Assembly (NCBI GenBank): GCA_934501115.1
Contig: CAKSTO010000016.1
Span: 1-42,435, forward strand
DNA length: 42,435 bases
From: an uncultured Faecalibacterium sp.
GTDB taxonomy: Bacteria > Bacillota > Clostridia > Oscillospirales > Ruminococcaceae
Direction: 5' to 3'
The translations under genes were made by a program, and so were the position numbers. A model generated the notes under the pieces. That model did not search any database. It was not told the DNA's origin and was given only the letters and a program-made list of their open reading frames with translations. Of this stretch, positions 23,663 to 31,381 are shown piece by piece; position 1 is the stretch's first letter, and each line of letters begins with the position of its first letter.

Positions 23663-24562
23663 TTACTCTGCCTTGGTCTCAGGCTTTGCCTCAGCAGCGG
23701 CTTCCGGCTTTGCTGCGGGGGCAGCAGCGGGAGCAGCAGGCTTCACCACGGGCTTCGGGGGATTGGGGTCGTCCTTCAGCGGGAAAAGGATGATGTGCTT
23801 GGGGCACTTCTGGGCACACATGCCGCAGCCCTTGCACTTGTCGTAGTCGATGCGAGCCACGCCGTCCACAACATGGATGGCGTCGAACTTACAGGTGCGC
23901 TCGCACATACCGCAGGCAATGCAGGAGGTGGTGCAGGCCTTCATAGCCACAGGACCCTTGTCCTTGTTGGAGCACATGACCACCGGCTTGCGCGGGCCGC
24001 CCACGTCGATCATGATGACCTGCTTGGGGCAGATGTTTGCGCAGGCACCGCAGCCGGTGCACTTGTCCTTGTCCACCTTGGCAACACCGTCCACAATGTG
24101 GATGGCATCGAACTTACACACCTTGGTGCAGTCGCCCAGACCAACGCAGGCAAAGGAGCAGGTCTTGGGGCCGCCGTACAGCGCAGCAGCTGCTGCACAG
24201 GTCTGGATGCCCTTGTAATCGTAAGCAGGCTTGCAGTGCTCGGAATTGCCCTGACACTGCACCACAGCCTTCTTCTCCACGGCGCTGGCCGTGCCGCCCA
24301 TGATCTTGGCGATGGCAGCGGCAGCCTTGGGGCCGCCGGGTGCGCACTTGTCGCAGGGCACGCCGTCCATGACGACAGCCTTTGCGTAGTCGGCACAGCC
24401 TGCGTAGCCGCAGCCGCCGCAGTTTGCGCCGGCCAGACAGTTGGTAACTTCTTCAATGCGGGGGTCTTCCTCGACCGCCATGAACTTTGCGGCAGCCACC
24501 AGAACGATGGCACCCACAGCGCCCACGATGGTGCACAGGATAACAGCAGATGCAATATTCAT
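23663..24562 (-). CDS. rnfB: Rnf complex iron-sulfur subunit RnfB
   Basis: A 299-residue subunit thought to receive electrons from ferredoxin at the membrane. It starts with one membrane helix (about 5-27), then the [4Fe-4S] domain CLAGANCGGCGYAGC (about 42-56). Next come further ferredoxin-type cysteine groups, including CTGCGACANICP, CIACGMCERTCK and CKGCGMCAQKCP. The C-terminal 30 residues or so are a Pro/Ala/Glu-rich low-complexity tail beyond the last cluster. It is last in the operon, 15 bases after rnfA, with GGGAGG as ribosome site, and is followed by a strong terminator. Confidence 0.95.
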   Translation of the reverse strand: MNIASAVILCTIVGAVGAIVLVAAAKFMAVEEDPRIEEVTNCLAGANCGGCGYAGCADYAKAVVMDGVPCDKCAPGGPKAAAAIAKIMGGTASAVEKKAVVQCQGNSEHCKPAYDYKGIQTCAAAAALYGGPKTCSFACVGLGDCTKVCKFDAIHIVDGVAKVDKDKCTGCGACANICPKQVIMIDVGGPRKPVVMCSNKDKGPVAMKACTTSCIACGMCERTCKFDAIHVVDGVARIDYDKCKGCGMCAQKCPKHIILFPLKDDPNPPKPVVKPAAPAAAPAAKPEAAAEAKPETKAE

Positions 24563-24577
24563 AATCCTGTTCCTCCC

Positions 24578-25210
24578 TTACAGCGTAACATTGAACAGGT
24601 TTTCGACGATGCCGCCGAAGCCCATGAAGGACAGGCTGGTGATTGCTGCTGCGATCAGGGTGATGGGCAGACCCTTGAAGGGTGCCGGGGGATCGCAGGC
24701 TTCCACGCGCTTACGCACGCCGCTGAACATGACCATGGCCAGCATAAAGCCGCAGCCTGCACCAATGGCGCAGATCAGTGCCTCGATGTAAGCGTAGCCA
24801 AAACCGTGTGCCGCCACATCTGCACCGTAGTCGCCCACGACCAGAATGGTGACAGCCAGCACGCAGCAGTTGGTGGTGATCAGGGGCAGGTAAACGCCCA
24901 GAGAGTTATACAGCGCAACGATGTACTTCTTGAGGAAGATCTCGATGAACTGCACCAGCACAGCGATGACCAGAATAAACACGATGGTCTGCAGGTAGCT
25001 CAGACCAGCCGGATCCAGAATGAAGATCTGGATGGGGAAGGTCACAGCCGTTGCCATGAACATGACGAAGATAACAGCGCCGGACATACCGACAGCGGAA
25101 TCCAGCTTTTTGGAAACGCCCAGGAACGGGCAGATACCGTAGAACTTCACCAGCACGTAGTTGTTGACCAGGATCATGCTGAAGAAGATCGCAGCGAGTT
25201 TGACGAGCAT
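24578..25210 (-). CDS. rnfA: Rnf complex membrane subunit RnfA
   Basis: A 210-residue six-helix subunit, homologous to RnfE and NqrE. RnfA and RnfE together hold a membrane-embedded [2Fe-2S] cluster; one conserved cysteine each is visible in NNYVLVKFYGICPFLG and LITTNCCVLAV. Length is about 15-20 residues above the E. coli RsxA. The ATG is one base after the rnfE stop, with GAAGGAGG inside rnfE, so translation is coupled. Confidence 0.95.
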   Translation of the reverse strand: MLVKLAAIFFSMILVNNYVLVKFYGICPFLGVSKKLDSAVGMSGAVIFVMFMATAVTFPIQIFILDPAGLSYLQTIVFILVIAVLVQFIEIFLKKYIVALYNSLGVYLPLITTNCCVLAVTILVVGDYGADVAAHGFGYAYIEALICAIGAGCGFMLAMVMFSGVRKRVEACDPPAPFKGLPITLIAAAITSLSFMGFGGIVENLFNVTL

Positions 25211-25211
25211 C

Positions 25212-25877
25212 TTATTCCGCCTCCTTCTTCAGATTGTCAAGATCACAGCAGCTCTTGCGCTCGATGCGGGCGTCCAGCTTGCCTTCCAGCCACACACAGC
25301 CGGCCATCAACAGGCCAAAGCAGAAGAATGCACCGGGAGCCTGCGTCATGATGGAGACCTTGGCAACGCTTTCCGGGATCACCTGGAAGCCCAGCCATGT
25401 GCCGCTGCCCAGGATCTCACGGATGGAGGCCATCAGGGTAGCGGTGAGGGTGTAGCCAACGCCCATGCCCACGCCGTCCAGTGCGGAGTCCACGATGCTG
25501 TTCTTGCAGGCGAACATCTCGGCACGGCCCAGAATGATACAGTTGACAACGATCAGGGGCAGGAACACGCCCAGAGCGTTGTACAGGCTTTCCATGTAGG
25601 CCTGCATGAACATCTGCACGATGGTCACAAAGCCTGCAATGATAACGATGTAGCAGGGCAGATGCACCTTGCCGGGGATGACCTTCCGCAGCAGGGAGAT
25701 CATGATATTGGAGCACACCAGCACGAAGGTGAAGGCGGCGCCCATGCCCAGTGCGCTGGAAACTGCCGTGGTAACGGCCAGAATGGAGCAGGTGCCCAGA
25801 ACCAGACGCAGAACGGGGTTTTCTTTGATAATGCCGTTGGTAAGGATGCTTACCTTGGACTTATTTTCTTGTGCCAT
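25212..25877 (-). CDS. rnfE: Rnf complex membrane subunit RnfE
   Basis: A 221-residue membrane subunit paired with RnfA. The hallmark segments are NPVLRLVLGTCSILAVTTAV with its cysteine and PLIVVNCIILGRAEMFACKN with the second conserved cysteine region. The C-terminal tail is charged and cytoplasmic (RIERKSCCDLDNLKKEAE). AAAGGAGG lies before the ATG, 16 bases after rnfG. Confidence 0.95.
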   Translation of the reverse strand: MAQENKSKVSILTNGIIKENPVLRLVLGTCSILAVTTAVSSALGMGAAFTFVLVCSNIMISLLRKVIPGKVHLPCYIVIIAGFVTIVQMFMQAYMESLYNALGVFLPLIVVNCIILGRAEMFACKNSIVDSALDGVGMGVGYTLTATLMASIREILGSGTWLGFQVIPESVAKVSIMTQAPGAFFCFGLLMAGCVWLEGKLDARIERKSCCDLDNLKKEAE

Positions 25878-25893
25878 TTCTTACCAACCTCCT

Positions 25894-26448
25894 TTACGCC
25901 AGCTCGTTGTAGCAGTTGACACAGTCATTGATGGCAGCAAACAGAGCGGTGGACGAAATGGTTGCGCCGCTGTATGCGTCGTAATCCTGATTCATCACAA
26001 TGTTCTGGGTGCCGTCCATGCCGTCGAACTGCGCCAGGAAGTCGTCATTGCTCACGTTGGAGCCGATGCCCTTGGTCTGGGTGGAAGCGTCGACCCAGAT
26101 GCCGGTCTCGGCGCCGTTGGCGTCGAAGCCCATGATGACGGTCAGGATGCCGCCGTCAAAGCCCTTTTCTTCGGCCTTGATGGCAATGCCGCCATCGGGA
26201 GCCTTTACCACACCGGTAACATTGGCGGTGGTGTAGTCGGTCACTTCCTCCAGCGTAGCTGCGTCCGAAACAGAGGGCATCACGCTGACATAAGCAGCCA
26301 GCGTGGTGCGGCGGGTGTTCTCCTTGATAACGGGAGCGGTCATGCCGTTCACCAGAGCCAGCAGCAGGCTGACGATCAGAGAGATGACGGTCAGCACAAC
26401 GATGGGCTTACCGGTGGTTTCCCAGCTGGAATTTGCAGTCTTACTCAT
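25894..26448 (-). CDS. rnfG: Rnf complex flavoprotein subunit RnfG
   Basis: A 184-residue subunit with one N-terminal membrane helix (about 16-36) and an extracellular FMN-binding domain. The motif AYSGATISST (159-167 region) carries Thr163, the residue expected to hold FMN through a phosphoester bond. Its ATG overlaps the rnfD stop (ATGA), so translation is coupled. Confidence 0.95.
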   Translation of the reverse strand: MSKTANSSWETTGKPIVVLTVISLIVSLLLALVNGMTAPVIKENTRRTTLAAYVSVMPSVSDAATLEEVTDYTTANVTGVVKAPDGGIAIKAEEKGFDGGILTVIMGFDANGAETGIWVDASTQTKGIGSNVSNDDFLAQFDGMDGTQNIVMNQDYDAYSGATISSTALFAAINDCVNCYNELA

Positions 26449-27404
26449 TTGCCAGCACCCTCCTTCGCTTTCTTTGCAGGCTTCACATAGCCATACGGGG
26501 TCTGACGGGTCAGATCATTGATGTACGGGACCCACAGGTTCATGAACAGCAGTGCGAAGGACACGCCCTCGGTGTAGCTGCCCCAGTAACGGATGGCAAA
26601 GGTGACGATGCCCAGTGCCACGCCGTACACCAGCTTGCCCTTCAGGGTGAAGGGGCTGGTAACGTAGTCGGTAGCCATGAACACAGCGCCGAACAGCAGG
26701 CCGCCGCTCAGCACGGCAACCAGAGCCTCGTGCACACTGTGGGTAGCGATGAGGTAGAACACGAACATGCTGCCGACGTAAGAAGCCGGGATGGCGATGC
26801 TGATGGTCTTGGTGGCCACCAGATAGATAAGGCCCAGCACGATAGCCAGTGCGCAGGTCTCGCCCAGCACACCGCCGTGGATGCCCATGAACAGATCCAG
26901 CAGGCTCAGCTTGGACTTATCGGCCACAGCCAGCGGGGTAGCGCTGGACAGCTGATCCACCGCTGCATCCGGGAACACCCACTTGTTCATGGAACCGGCA
27001 AAGCTGATGAACAGCACGATACGGCCCACCAGAGCGGGGTTGGCAAAGTTCATGCCGATGCCGCCGAACAGCTGCTTGACGATGACGATGGCCACCAGAT
27101 CACCGATGATGAGCTGGCCGATGGGCATGCCCACGGGCACGTTCATGGCCAGAATGATGCCGGTGACCACAGCGGACAGGTCGCTGACGGGGTTCGGCTT
27201 CTTGAGCAGCTTGCAGTACAGCCACTCAAAGGCCACGCAGGCGATCACGGACACTGCGGTGACCAGCAGTGCGCGCACGCCGAAAATGATGGCAGAGGCC
27301 ACCACGCAGGGGCACAGGGCGACGATCACGTTGGCCATCAGGCTCTGGGTGGTCTCTTCGCTGCGCACATGCGGGGAAGCCGAAACAATAAGCTTCGTAT
27401 CCAT
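26445..27404 (-). CDS. rnfD: Rnf complex membrane flavoprotein subunit RnfD
   Basis: A 319-residue multi-helix subunit that normally carries covalent FMN. The N-terminus SASPHVRSEETTQSLMANVI is typical. The FMN motif, usually SGAT, reads SSAT here (153-156) with the FMN threonine Thr156 kept. The helices and the MFANPALVGRI-type segment (MNFANPALVGRIV) match RnfD. It starts within the rnfC stop (TAATG) and has AAAGGAGG in the end of rnfC. Confidence 0.94.
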   Translation of the reverse strand: MDTKLIVSASPHVRSEETTQSLMANVIVALCPCVVASAIIFGVRALLVTAVSVIACVAFEWLYCKLLKKPNPVSDLSAVVTGIILAMNVPVGMPIGQLIIGDLVAIVIVKQLFGGIGMNFANPALVGRIVLFISFAGSMNKWVFPDAAVDQLSSATPLAVADKSKLSLLDLFMGIHGGVLGETCALAIVLGLIYLVATKTISIAIPASYVGSMFVFYLIATHSVHEALVAVLSGGLLFGAVFMATDYVTSPFTLKGKLVYGVALGIVTFAIRYWGSYTEGVSFALLFMNLWVPYINDLTRQTPYGYVKPAKKAKEGAGK

Positions 27405-28720
27405 TACTTATTGCCTCCTTTTTTGATTTCACCAAGGTAGAACGCCTTTGCCAGACTCATCATCTGGGTAACAGGGCGCTTGGCCGGGCAGACGAACGAG
27501 CAGCTGCCGCAGTTGAAGCAGTAGTCTGCATGCAGCTTACCCAGCTCCTGCACATCGCGTGCCGCGTAAGCCTGATTGACCTCCACAGGCTCCAGACCCA
27601 TGGGGCAGTACTCGACGCAGCGGCCGCAGCGGATGCAGGGGTTGACGGGAGCGGGCTGTGCGGCAGCCTCGCTCAGGAAGATCAGGCCGGAGGTGGTCTT
27701 GGTGGTGGGGTAGCTCAGATCCTGCACGGCAGGGCCCATCATGGCACCGCCGGCCACCACCTTGCCCAGCTCGCCCTTGACGCCCGCAAAATCGATGATG
27801 TCCTGATAGGCAGTGCCCACGGGGACAACGATGTTCTGGGGCTTTGCGCAGGCGTCGCCGTCCACGGTGATGGTGCGCTCGACCACCGGCATACCGGTCG
27901 CCAGATACTTGCCCAGCGTGGAAACACTGGTCACGTTCATGACGATGGCGCCTGCATCGGCGGGCAGGCCGCCGTGAGGCACCTCGCGGCCAAGGCACTT
28001 CTCGATCAGGATCAGCTCTGCACCGGTGCCGTAGACACTGGGCAGGGGCTTGACCTCGATGGTGGAGTCGCCGCTGGTCTTTTTGCACAGCAGGTCGATG
28101 CACTCGGGCTTGTTGTTCTCAATGCCGATGATGCACTTCGGGATGCCGGTGTACTGCAGCACGGCCTTGATGCCGCGGATGATATCGTCGCTGCAGTTCA
28201 GCATCTCCTGCGTGTCGCTGGTCAGCCACACTTCACACTCGGAAGCGTTGATCAGCAGGGTATCGACCTGCTGCTTGGGCTGGAGCTTGACATCGGTCGG
28301 GAAGCCTGCGCCGCCCAGACCCACAAGGCCGCACTCGCGCACAGCCTTGAGGAAGCTCGCCTTATCGGTCACTTCCGGTGCCTTGACAGCGGGGTCTACG
28401 GTCTGCTTGCCATCGGTCTTGATGACGACAGAGTCGCACATACGGCCATTGGACAGACGGAACGGCTCCACGGCAGCCACGGTGCCGGAAACACTGGAGT
28501 GGATATTTGCGGAGACAAAGCCGCCGGCTTCGCCGATCTTTGTGCCAACGAACACCTCGTCGCCCTTTTTGACCAGAGCTTTTGCGGGAGCGCCAATGTG
28601 CTGGCTCATCAGGATGCGTACCTGCGCGGGCAGAGGCATCGGGACCGGTTTGCTTGCAGCAGTTGCCTTGTCATGCGGCGTATGCGCGCCAAGCGCCGCA
28701 CGTTTCAGCTTGTTCAACAT
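27404..28720 (-). CDS. rnfC: Rnf complex NADH-binding subunit RnfC
   Basis: A 438-residue peripheral subunit expected to bind FMN and NAD(H) and to carry two [4Fe-4S] clusters. A barrel-sandwich N-domain comes first (ALVKKGDEVFVGTKIGEAGG). The Rossmann-like domain with GLVGLGGAGFPTDVKL and LLINASECEVWL follows. The C-terminal cluster motifs are CIRCGRCVEYCP and CFNCGSCSFVCP. The start at 28720 is chosen because GGGGGA lies about nine bases upstream; an in-frame ATG six codons earlier lacks a ribosome site. It is the first gene of the operon. Rnf couples ferredoxin oxidation by NAD to sodium or proton export. Confidence 0.95.
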   Translation of the reverse strand: MLNKLKRAALGAHTPHDKATAASKPVPMPLPAQVRILMSQHIGAPAKALVKKGDEVFVGTKIGEAGGFVSANIHSSVSGTVAAVEPFRLSNGRMCDSVVIKTDGKQTVDPAVKAPEVTDKASFLKAVRECGLVGLGGAGFPTDVKLQPKQQVDTLLINASECEVWLTSDTQEMLNCSDDIIRGIKAVLQYTGIPKCIIGIENNKPECIDLLCKKTSGDSTIEVKPLPSVYGTGAELILIEKCLGREVPHGGLPADAGAIVMNVTSVSTLGKYLATGMPVVERTITVDGDACAKPQNIVVPVGTAYQDIIDFAGVKGELGKVVAGGAMMGPAVQDLSYPTTKTTSGLIFLSEAAAQPAPVNPCIRCGRCVEYCPMGLEPVEVNQAYAARDVQELGKLHADYCFNCGSCSFVCPAKRPVTQMMSLAKAFYLGEIKKGGNK

Positions 28721-28809
28721 GGAATTCAAATCCCCCATTCTGCTTGAATTGCCGCCCCCACGCCCATGCAGGCGCACTGGTACAGGGACAGCAGCTGCTT
28801 AACACACTT

Positions 28810-28837
28810 ATTGTATCATTTTGGCGTGGGAAGTCAA
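28810..28837 (-). promoter_or_regulatory. Promoter of the rnf operon
   Basis: On the reverse strand TTGACT (28832-28837) and TACAAT (28810-28815), 16 bases apart, giving a leader of about 80 bases with no obvious riboswitch. Confidence 0.7.
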
Positions 28838-28946
28838 CGACAATGGCGCGGAAATGATGCATTTTCCTGAACTTTCTTTTCATTTTTTCGCGGTTAGATT
28901 TGTATAACCACCGTATTTTTTCCTTTTTTCTTTCCTCTGCGGAGGT

Positions 28947-28975
28947 TTGCCTTTCCGGCCGGATTATGATATACT
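28947..28975 (+). promoter_or_regulatory. Promoter of the 41-residue membrane protein
   Basis: TTGCCT at 28947-28952 and TATACT at 28970-28975 with a 17-base spacer. Confidence 0.65.
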
Positions 28976-29041
28976 GGATGCAACCAAAACCTGCGGAACG
29001 TCCCCCGCTCCGCGCAAGACTTTCCAAGGAGGCTTCTGACC

Positions 29042-29167
29042 ATGAAAGTTCTCAAAGCGCTGCTTGCCATCCTCACGGCTCTCGCCGTAGTGTCCACCGG
29101 CCTGCTGCTGTTCTGGCAGGATAAGAGCGCCCCGCGCTACATCCAGATCTACGAAAACGAGCAGTAA
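29042..29167 (+). CDS. Small (41-residue) single-pass membrane protein
   Basis: It begins MKVLKALLAILTALAVVSTG, with one hydrophobic helix (about 4-24) ending LLLFW, then a short polar tail with YIQIYENEQ. AAGGAGG lies ten bases before the ATG and a good promoter lies about 65 bases before that. A GC-rich hairpin with T residues follows. I recognise no family. The helix could be a signal anchor with the tail outside the cell. It is divergent from the rnf operon, which may be coincidence. Confidence 0.65.
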   Translation: MKVLKALLAILTALAVVSTGLLLFWQDKSAPRYIQIYENEQ

Positions 29168-29193
29168 CATCCTTTCTGCCGCAAAAACCACCG

Positions 29194-29235
29194 CCCCCAG
29201 CCTGAACGGCACGCGCCGCCCGGGTCGGGGGTTTT
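29194..29235 (+). terminator. Probable terminator of the 41-residue protein gene
   Basis: CCCCC (29194-29198) pairs with GGGGG (29227-29231), with further GC pairs inside and TTTT after it. Confidence 0.55.
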
Positions 29236-29271
29236 GTGTTTTGCGGGGCAAAAGGGCAGCAAAAAGCCCCG
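29236..29271. repeat. 36-base direct repeat, copy 1
   Basis: GTGTTTTGCGGGGCAAAAGG followed by GCAGCAAAAAGCCCCG. It matches 30587-30622 with one difference. On the reverse strand it spans the T run of a terminator and the bases after it. Confidence 0.75.
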
Positions 29272-29301
29272 GCACACGGAGGGGTTTTCCGTGTGCCGGG
29301 G
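29261..29301 (-). terminator. Intrinsic terminator of the second lipoprotein gene
   Basis: On the reverse strand CCCCGGCACACGGA pairs perfectly over 14 bp with TCCGTGTGCCGGGG, followed by CTTTTT. Confidence 0.88.
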
Positions 29302-29333
29302 TGCTGCGCCGAAACGCTTTTTCTTAAAAGGTG

Positions 29334-29864
29334 TTATGCCGCGTGGTTGGCATAAAGGATCACAATGTATTCCTTGCCGCCGATCTTGCCCATTGCCATG
29401 CCGATGTCAACATTGTTGCCCAGCGTGATCGTTCCGATCTTCACGGCTTTGTTGGATCCACTGTCAGTAAAAAAGTTGACGGCCTCCAGTATCCACTGCA
29501 TCTTGAAGAGCTCCATATACGTTCCGCTGCTCTTGAACTGAACATTCGGAGCTGCATTGAGGATATACGCATCTTTTGCGGTAATGCCGGCCGCCTTCAC
29601 GACATCGTCGGCTGTCAGGATCTTTTTTACATCCTTGCCCTTGTACGCGTCCTGCCCGGCGACCTTGTCTGCCTCCTGCACCAGCTTTGCCGCCAATGCG
29701 TCCAGCTCCTTGCTGTGGTTTGCGGTTCCGCCCCGCACAGTCATCTGATCCATTGCCACCTTCAGCAGTTCATCCTTCAGCGAAGCGCTGCTGCCGCAGC
29801 CCACCATCGCCAGTGCCAGAACCGCCGCCAATGCGACAGCTGCCAGTTTCTTGAACAATTTCAT
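29334..29864 (-). CDS. Putative lipoprotein, tandem paralog 2
   Basis: A 176-residue predicted lipoprotein of unknown function. The signal MKLFKKLAAVALAAVLALAM leads to the lipobox with Cys23 (VGCGSS). The mature part shares ELDALAAKLV-EADK, a VVKAAGI-type segment and a C-terminal AMGKIGGKEYIVIL with the neighbouring lipoprotein. AAAGGAGG lies before the ATG. It follows its paralog by 48 bases, so both come from one promoter and end at a strong terminator. I do not recognise the family. Confidence 0.8.
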   Translation of the reverse strand: MKLFKKLAAVALAAVLALAMVGCGSSASLKDELLKVAMDQMTVRGGTANHSKELDALAAKLVQEADKVAGQDAYKGKDVKKILTADDVVKAAGITAKDAYILNAAPNVQFKSSGTYMELFKMQWILEAVNFFTDSGSNKAVKIGTITLGNNVDIGMAMGKIGGKEYIVILYANHAA

Positions 29865-29912
29865 GGTTTTATTCCTCCTTTATGCTCCTATCAGCCTATG
29901 AGCATCCTGCTC

Positions 29913-30422
29913 TCAGAACGTCGACTGTCCGTTCATCAGCATGACAACATACTCTTTGCCATTGATCTTACCCATGGCAAGGCCGTAGCTGTTCGCATCC
30001 TGACTACCGTTGCCGATTTTCTTACTTGTACCATCTACCAACGCTTCTGCAAGCAGTATTGCCTTCTCTTTATTTACTGTGCTGCTGAGCAGCTTATAGT
30101 TTTCAACGGCCGATACACGGTAAGTTTCCTTTGCAGCATCGATCCCCGCAGCCGTTACGACTGCATTATCGGTAAGCAGCTCCAGAACCGGTTTGTCCTT
30201 ATTTTCAGGCTTTGCTGCAGCCTTGTCTGCCTCTGCCACCAGCTTTGCCGCCAGCGCATCCAGCTCATTTGCGTTTGTGAGCTCCTTGTCTTCTATTGCG
30301 CACAAGTCCGAGATCACGTCTTTCACCTGATCCACAAAGCTGCTGCGTCCGCCGCAGCCCACCATGGTCAGTGCCAGAGCAGCTACCAGCATGGCCGCTG
30401 CCAGTTTTTTGAAGAGTTTCAT
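29913..30422 (-). CDS. Putative lipoprotein, tandem paralog 1
   Basis: A 169-residue predicted lipoprotein, first of the pair. The start at 30422 is chosen because AAAGGAGG precedes it and it gives the same MKLFKKLAA signal as the paralog; seven upstream codons are ignored. The lipobox cysteine is in MVGCGG. The mature part has ELDALAAKLVAEADK (same heptad-like helix) and GLAMGKINGKEYVVML near the end. The middle parts differ more, with many charged residues. Function unknown; it is expected to be anchored on the outer face of the membrane. Confidence 0.8.
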   Translation of the reverse strand: MKLFKKLAAAMLVAALALTMVGCGGRSSFVDQVKDVISDLCAIEDKELTNANELDALAAKLVAEADKAAAKPENKDKPVLELLTDNAVVTAAGIDAAKETYRVSAVENYKLLSSTVNKEKAILLAEALVDGTSKKIGNGSQDANSYGLAMGKINGKEYVVMLMNGQSTF

Positions 30423-30490
30423 TTTTCGTTCCTCCTTTGTCAAAAAGGTGTCTCACAGCTCAGGCCGAACCCCTCCGGCCTGTTTTCTCC

Positions 30491-30519
30491 ATTTTACCCC
30501 CCCTATAGGGTCTCGTCAA
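30491..30519 (-). promoter_or_regulatory. Promoter of the lipoprotein pair
   Basis: On the reverse strand TTGACG (30514-30519) and TAAAAT (30491-30496) with a 17-base spacer holding a G run. Confidence 0.7.
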
Positions 30520-30586
30520 TTCGCAGATAAAACAAAAAATAGGTCTGCCTTTTGTCATAGGTGCGCATGGTTTTTTGAGCCGTGCC

Positions 30587-30622
30587 GTGTTTTGTGGGGC
30601 AAAAGGGCAGCAAAAAGCCCCG
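30587..30622. repeat. 36-base direct repeat, copy 2
   Basis: The second copy of the sequence at 29236-29271, with T for C at one position. It overlaps the T run of the DUF5662 gene terminator. Confidence 0.75.
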
Positions 30623-30643
30623 CCGGTATTTCTCCGGCGGGGT
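30612..30643 (-). terminator. Intrinsic terminator of the DUF5662 gene
   Basis: On the reverse strand GACCCCGCCGG with CCGGCGGGGC around AGAAATA, followed by TTTTT. Confidence 0.85.
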
Positions 30644-30660
30644 CGCATAAAATATTGCTC

Positions 30661-31197
30661 TCAGTAATCCTTCTCGCAGCCAAGCAGGTACTTTATGTGC
30701 TCAAAGGTGCGCTCCTGCCCGAGGTCGCGCACCATTTTCAGCAGCTCTTCCAGCAAAGCGCGGGTGTCCGGGTGGAGCAGATAGTGGTCTTTGCTGCGCT
30801 CGTAGTATTCCCACGGGGAGGCATCGGTGTACTGATCGCCCAGATAGATCCGGCTGGCGGCCACCCGGTCGCACACCATCTCGCACACGTAGCGCAGCGG
30901 GATCTTCATGCCCGCAAGGCCGGCCTTTGTGGTGCTGTAGTCGATCCAGTATTCCAGATGGTGCTTGTTGCGCCCCTTGTGGTGCAGCCACGCCGAGGTG
31001 TAGCCCCGCGCGGCGCGTTCGGCCTCATTGGGGCTGTGGTCGCCCTGATAATAGATGCACCCCGGGATGAACTCGGTGGGGCTGTATTTGCTCAGGTCAT
31101 GGGCAAGCCCCTGCTCGTAAAGCCCGCAGGCAAAGCAGTATTTCATCACCAAGAGCTTATGCCGGGTGATGGTCTCAAAATGGCCTTTGATGTTCAT
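30661..31197 (-). CDS. DUF5662 family protein
   Basis: A 178-residue soluble protein that I place in DUF5662, a family common in gut Clostridia and phages. It is rich in His and Asp: H13, HDLSK (33-37) and WLHHKGRNKHHLEYW (70-84), which look like metal ligands of an HD-like helical fold. No catalytic role is established. AGGAGG precedes the ATG. It has its own terminator; upstream lies an inverted pair of family B repeats, so its promoter is uncertain. Confidence 0.75.
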   Translation of the reverse strand: MNIKGHFETITRHKLLVMKYCFACGLYEQGLAHDLSKYSPTEFIPGCIYYQGDHSPNEAERAARGYTSAWLHHKGRNKHHLEYWIDYSTTKAGLAGMKIPLRYVCEMVCDRVAASRIYLGDQYTDASPWEYYERSKDHYLLHPDTRALLEELLKMVRDLGQERTFEHIKYLLGCEKDY

Positions 31198-31214
31198 TTG
31201 GTGTTCCTCCTAAT

Positions 31215-31272
31215 AACCCTCTCAGCCATCGCTGCGCGATGACAGCTCCCCCGAAGGGGGGAGCTTTTTTTC
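31215..31272 (+). repeat. Family B double-hairpin repeat, copy B4
   Basis: AACCCTCTCAG, hairpin CATCGC/GCGATG, then a GCTCCCCC/GGGGGAGC hairpin and eight T. No forward gene leads into it. Confidence 0.8.
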
Positions 31273-31330
31273 CTGCGAGTCGGCAGGTTTTTCCTGCAAA
31301 CAGAAGGTTTTCTTTTCCTCCACAGCGCAT

Positions 31331-31381
31331 AAAGCTCCCCCTTCGGGGGAGCTGGCGCACGTCAGTGCGCCTGAGAGGGTT
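31331..31381 (-). repeat. Family B double-hairpin repeat, copy B5
   Basis: On the reverse strand AACCCTCTCAG begins at the stop codon of the glycosyltransferase gene (TGAACCC). It continues with the perfect hairpin GGCGCAC/GTGCGCC, then GCTCCCCC/GGGGGAGC and TTTA. It probably serves as that operon's terminator. Confidence 0.8.

Noticed and set aside
30661..31197. DUF5662 protein as an HD phosphohydrolase
   Set aside because: It has HD and several His residues but not the spaced H..HD..D pattern of the HD superfamily clearly enough to claim activity.
15386..31381. Family B repeats as a CRISPR array
   Set aside because: The copies are single, kilobases apart, vary in sequence and orientation, and have no spacers or cas genes.
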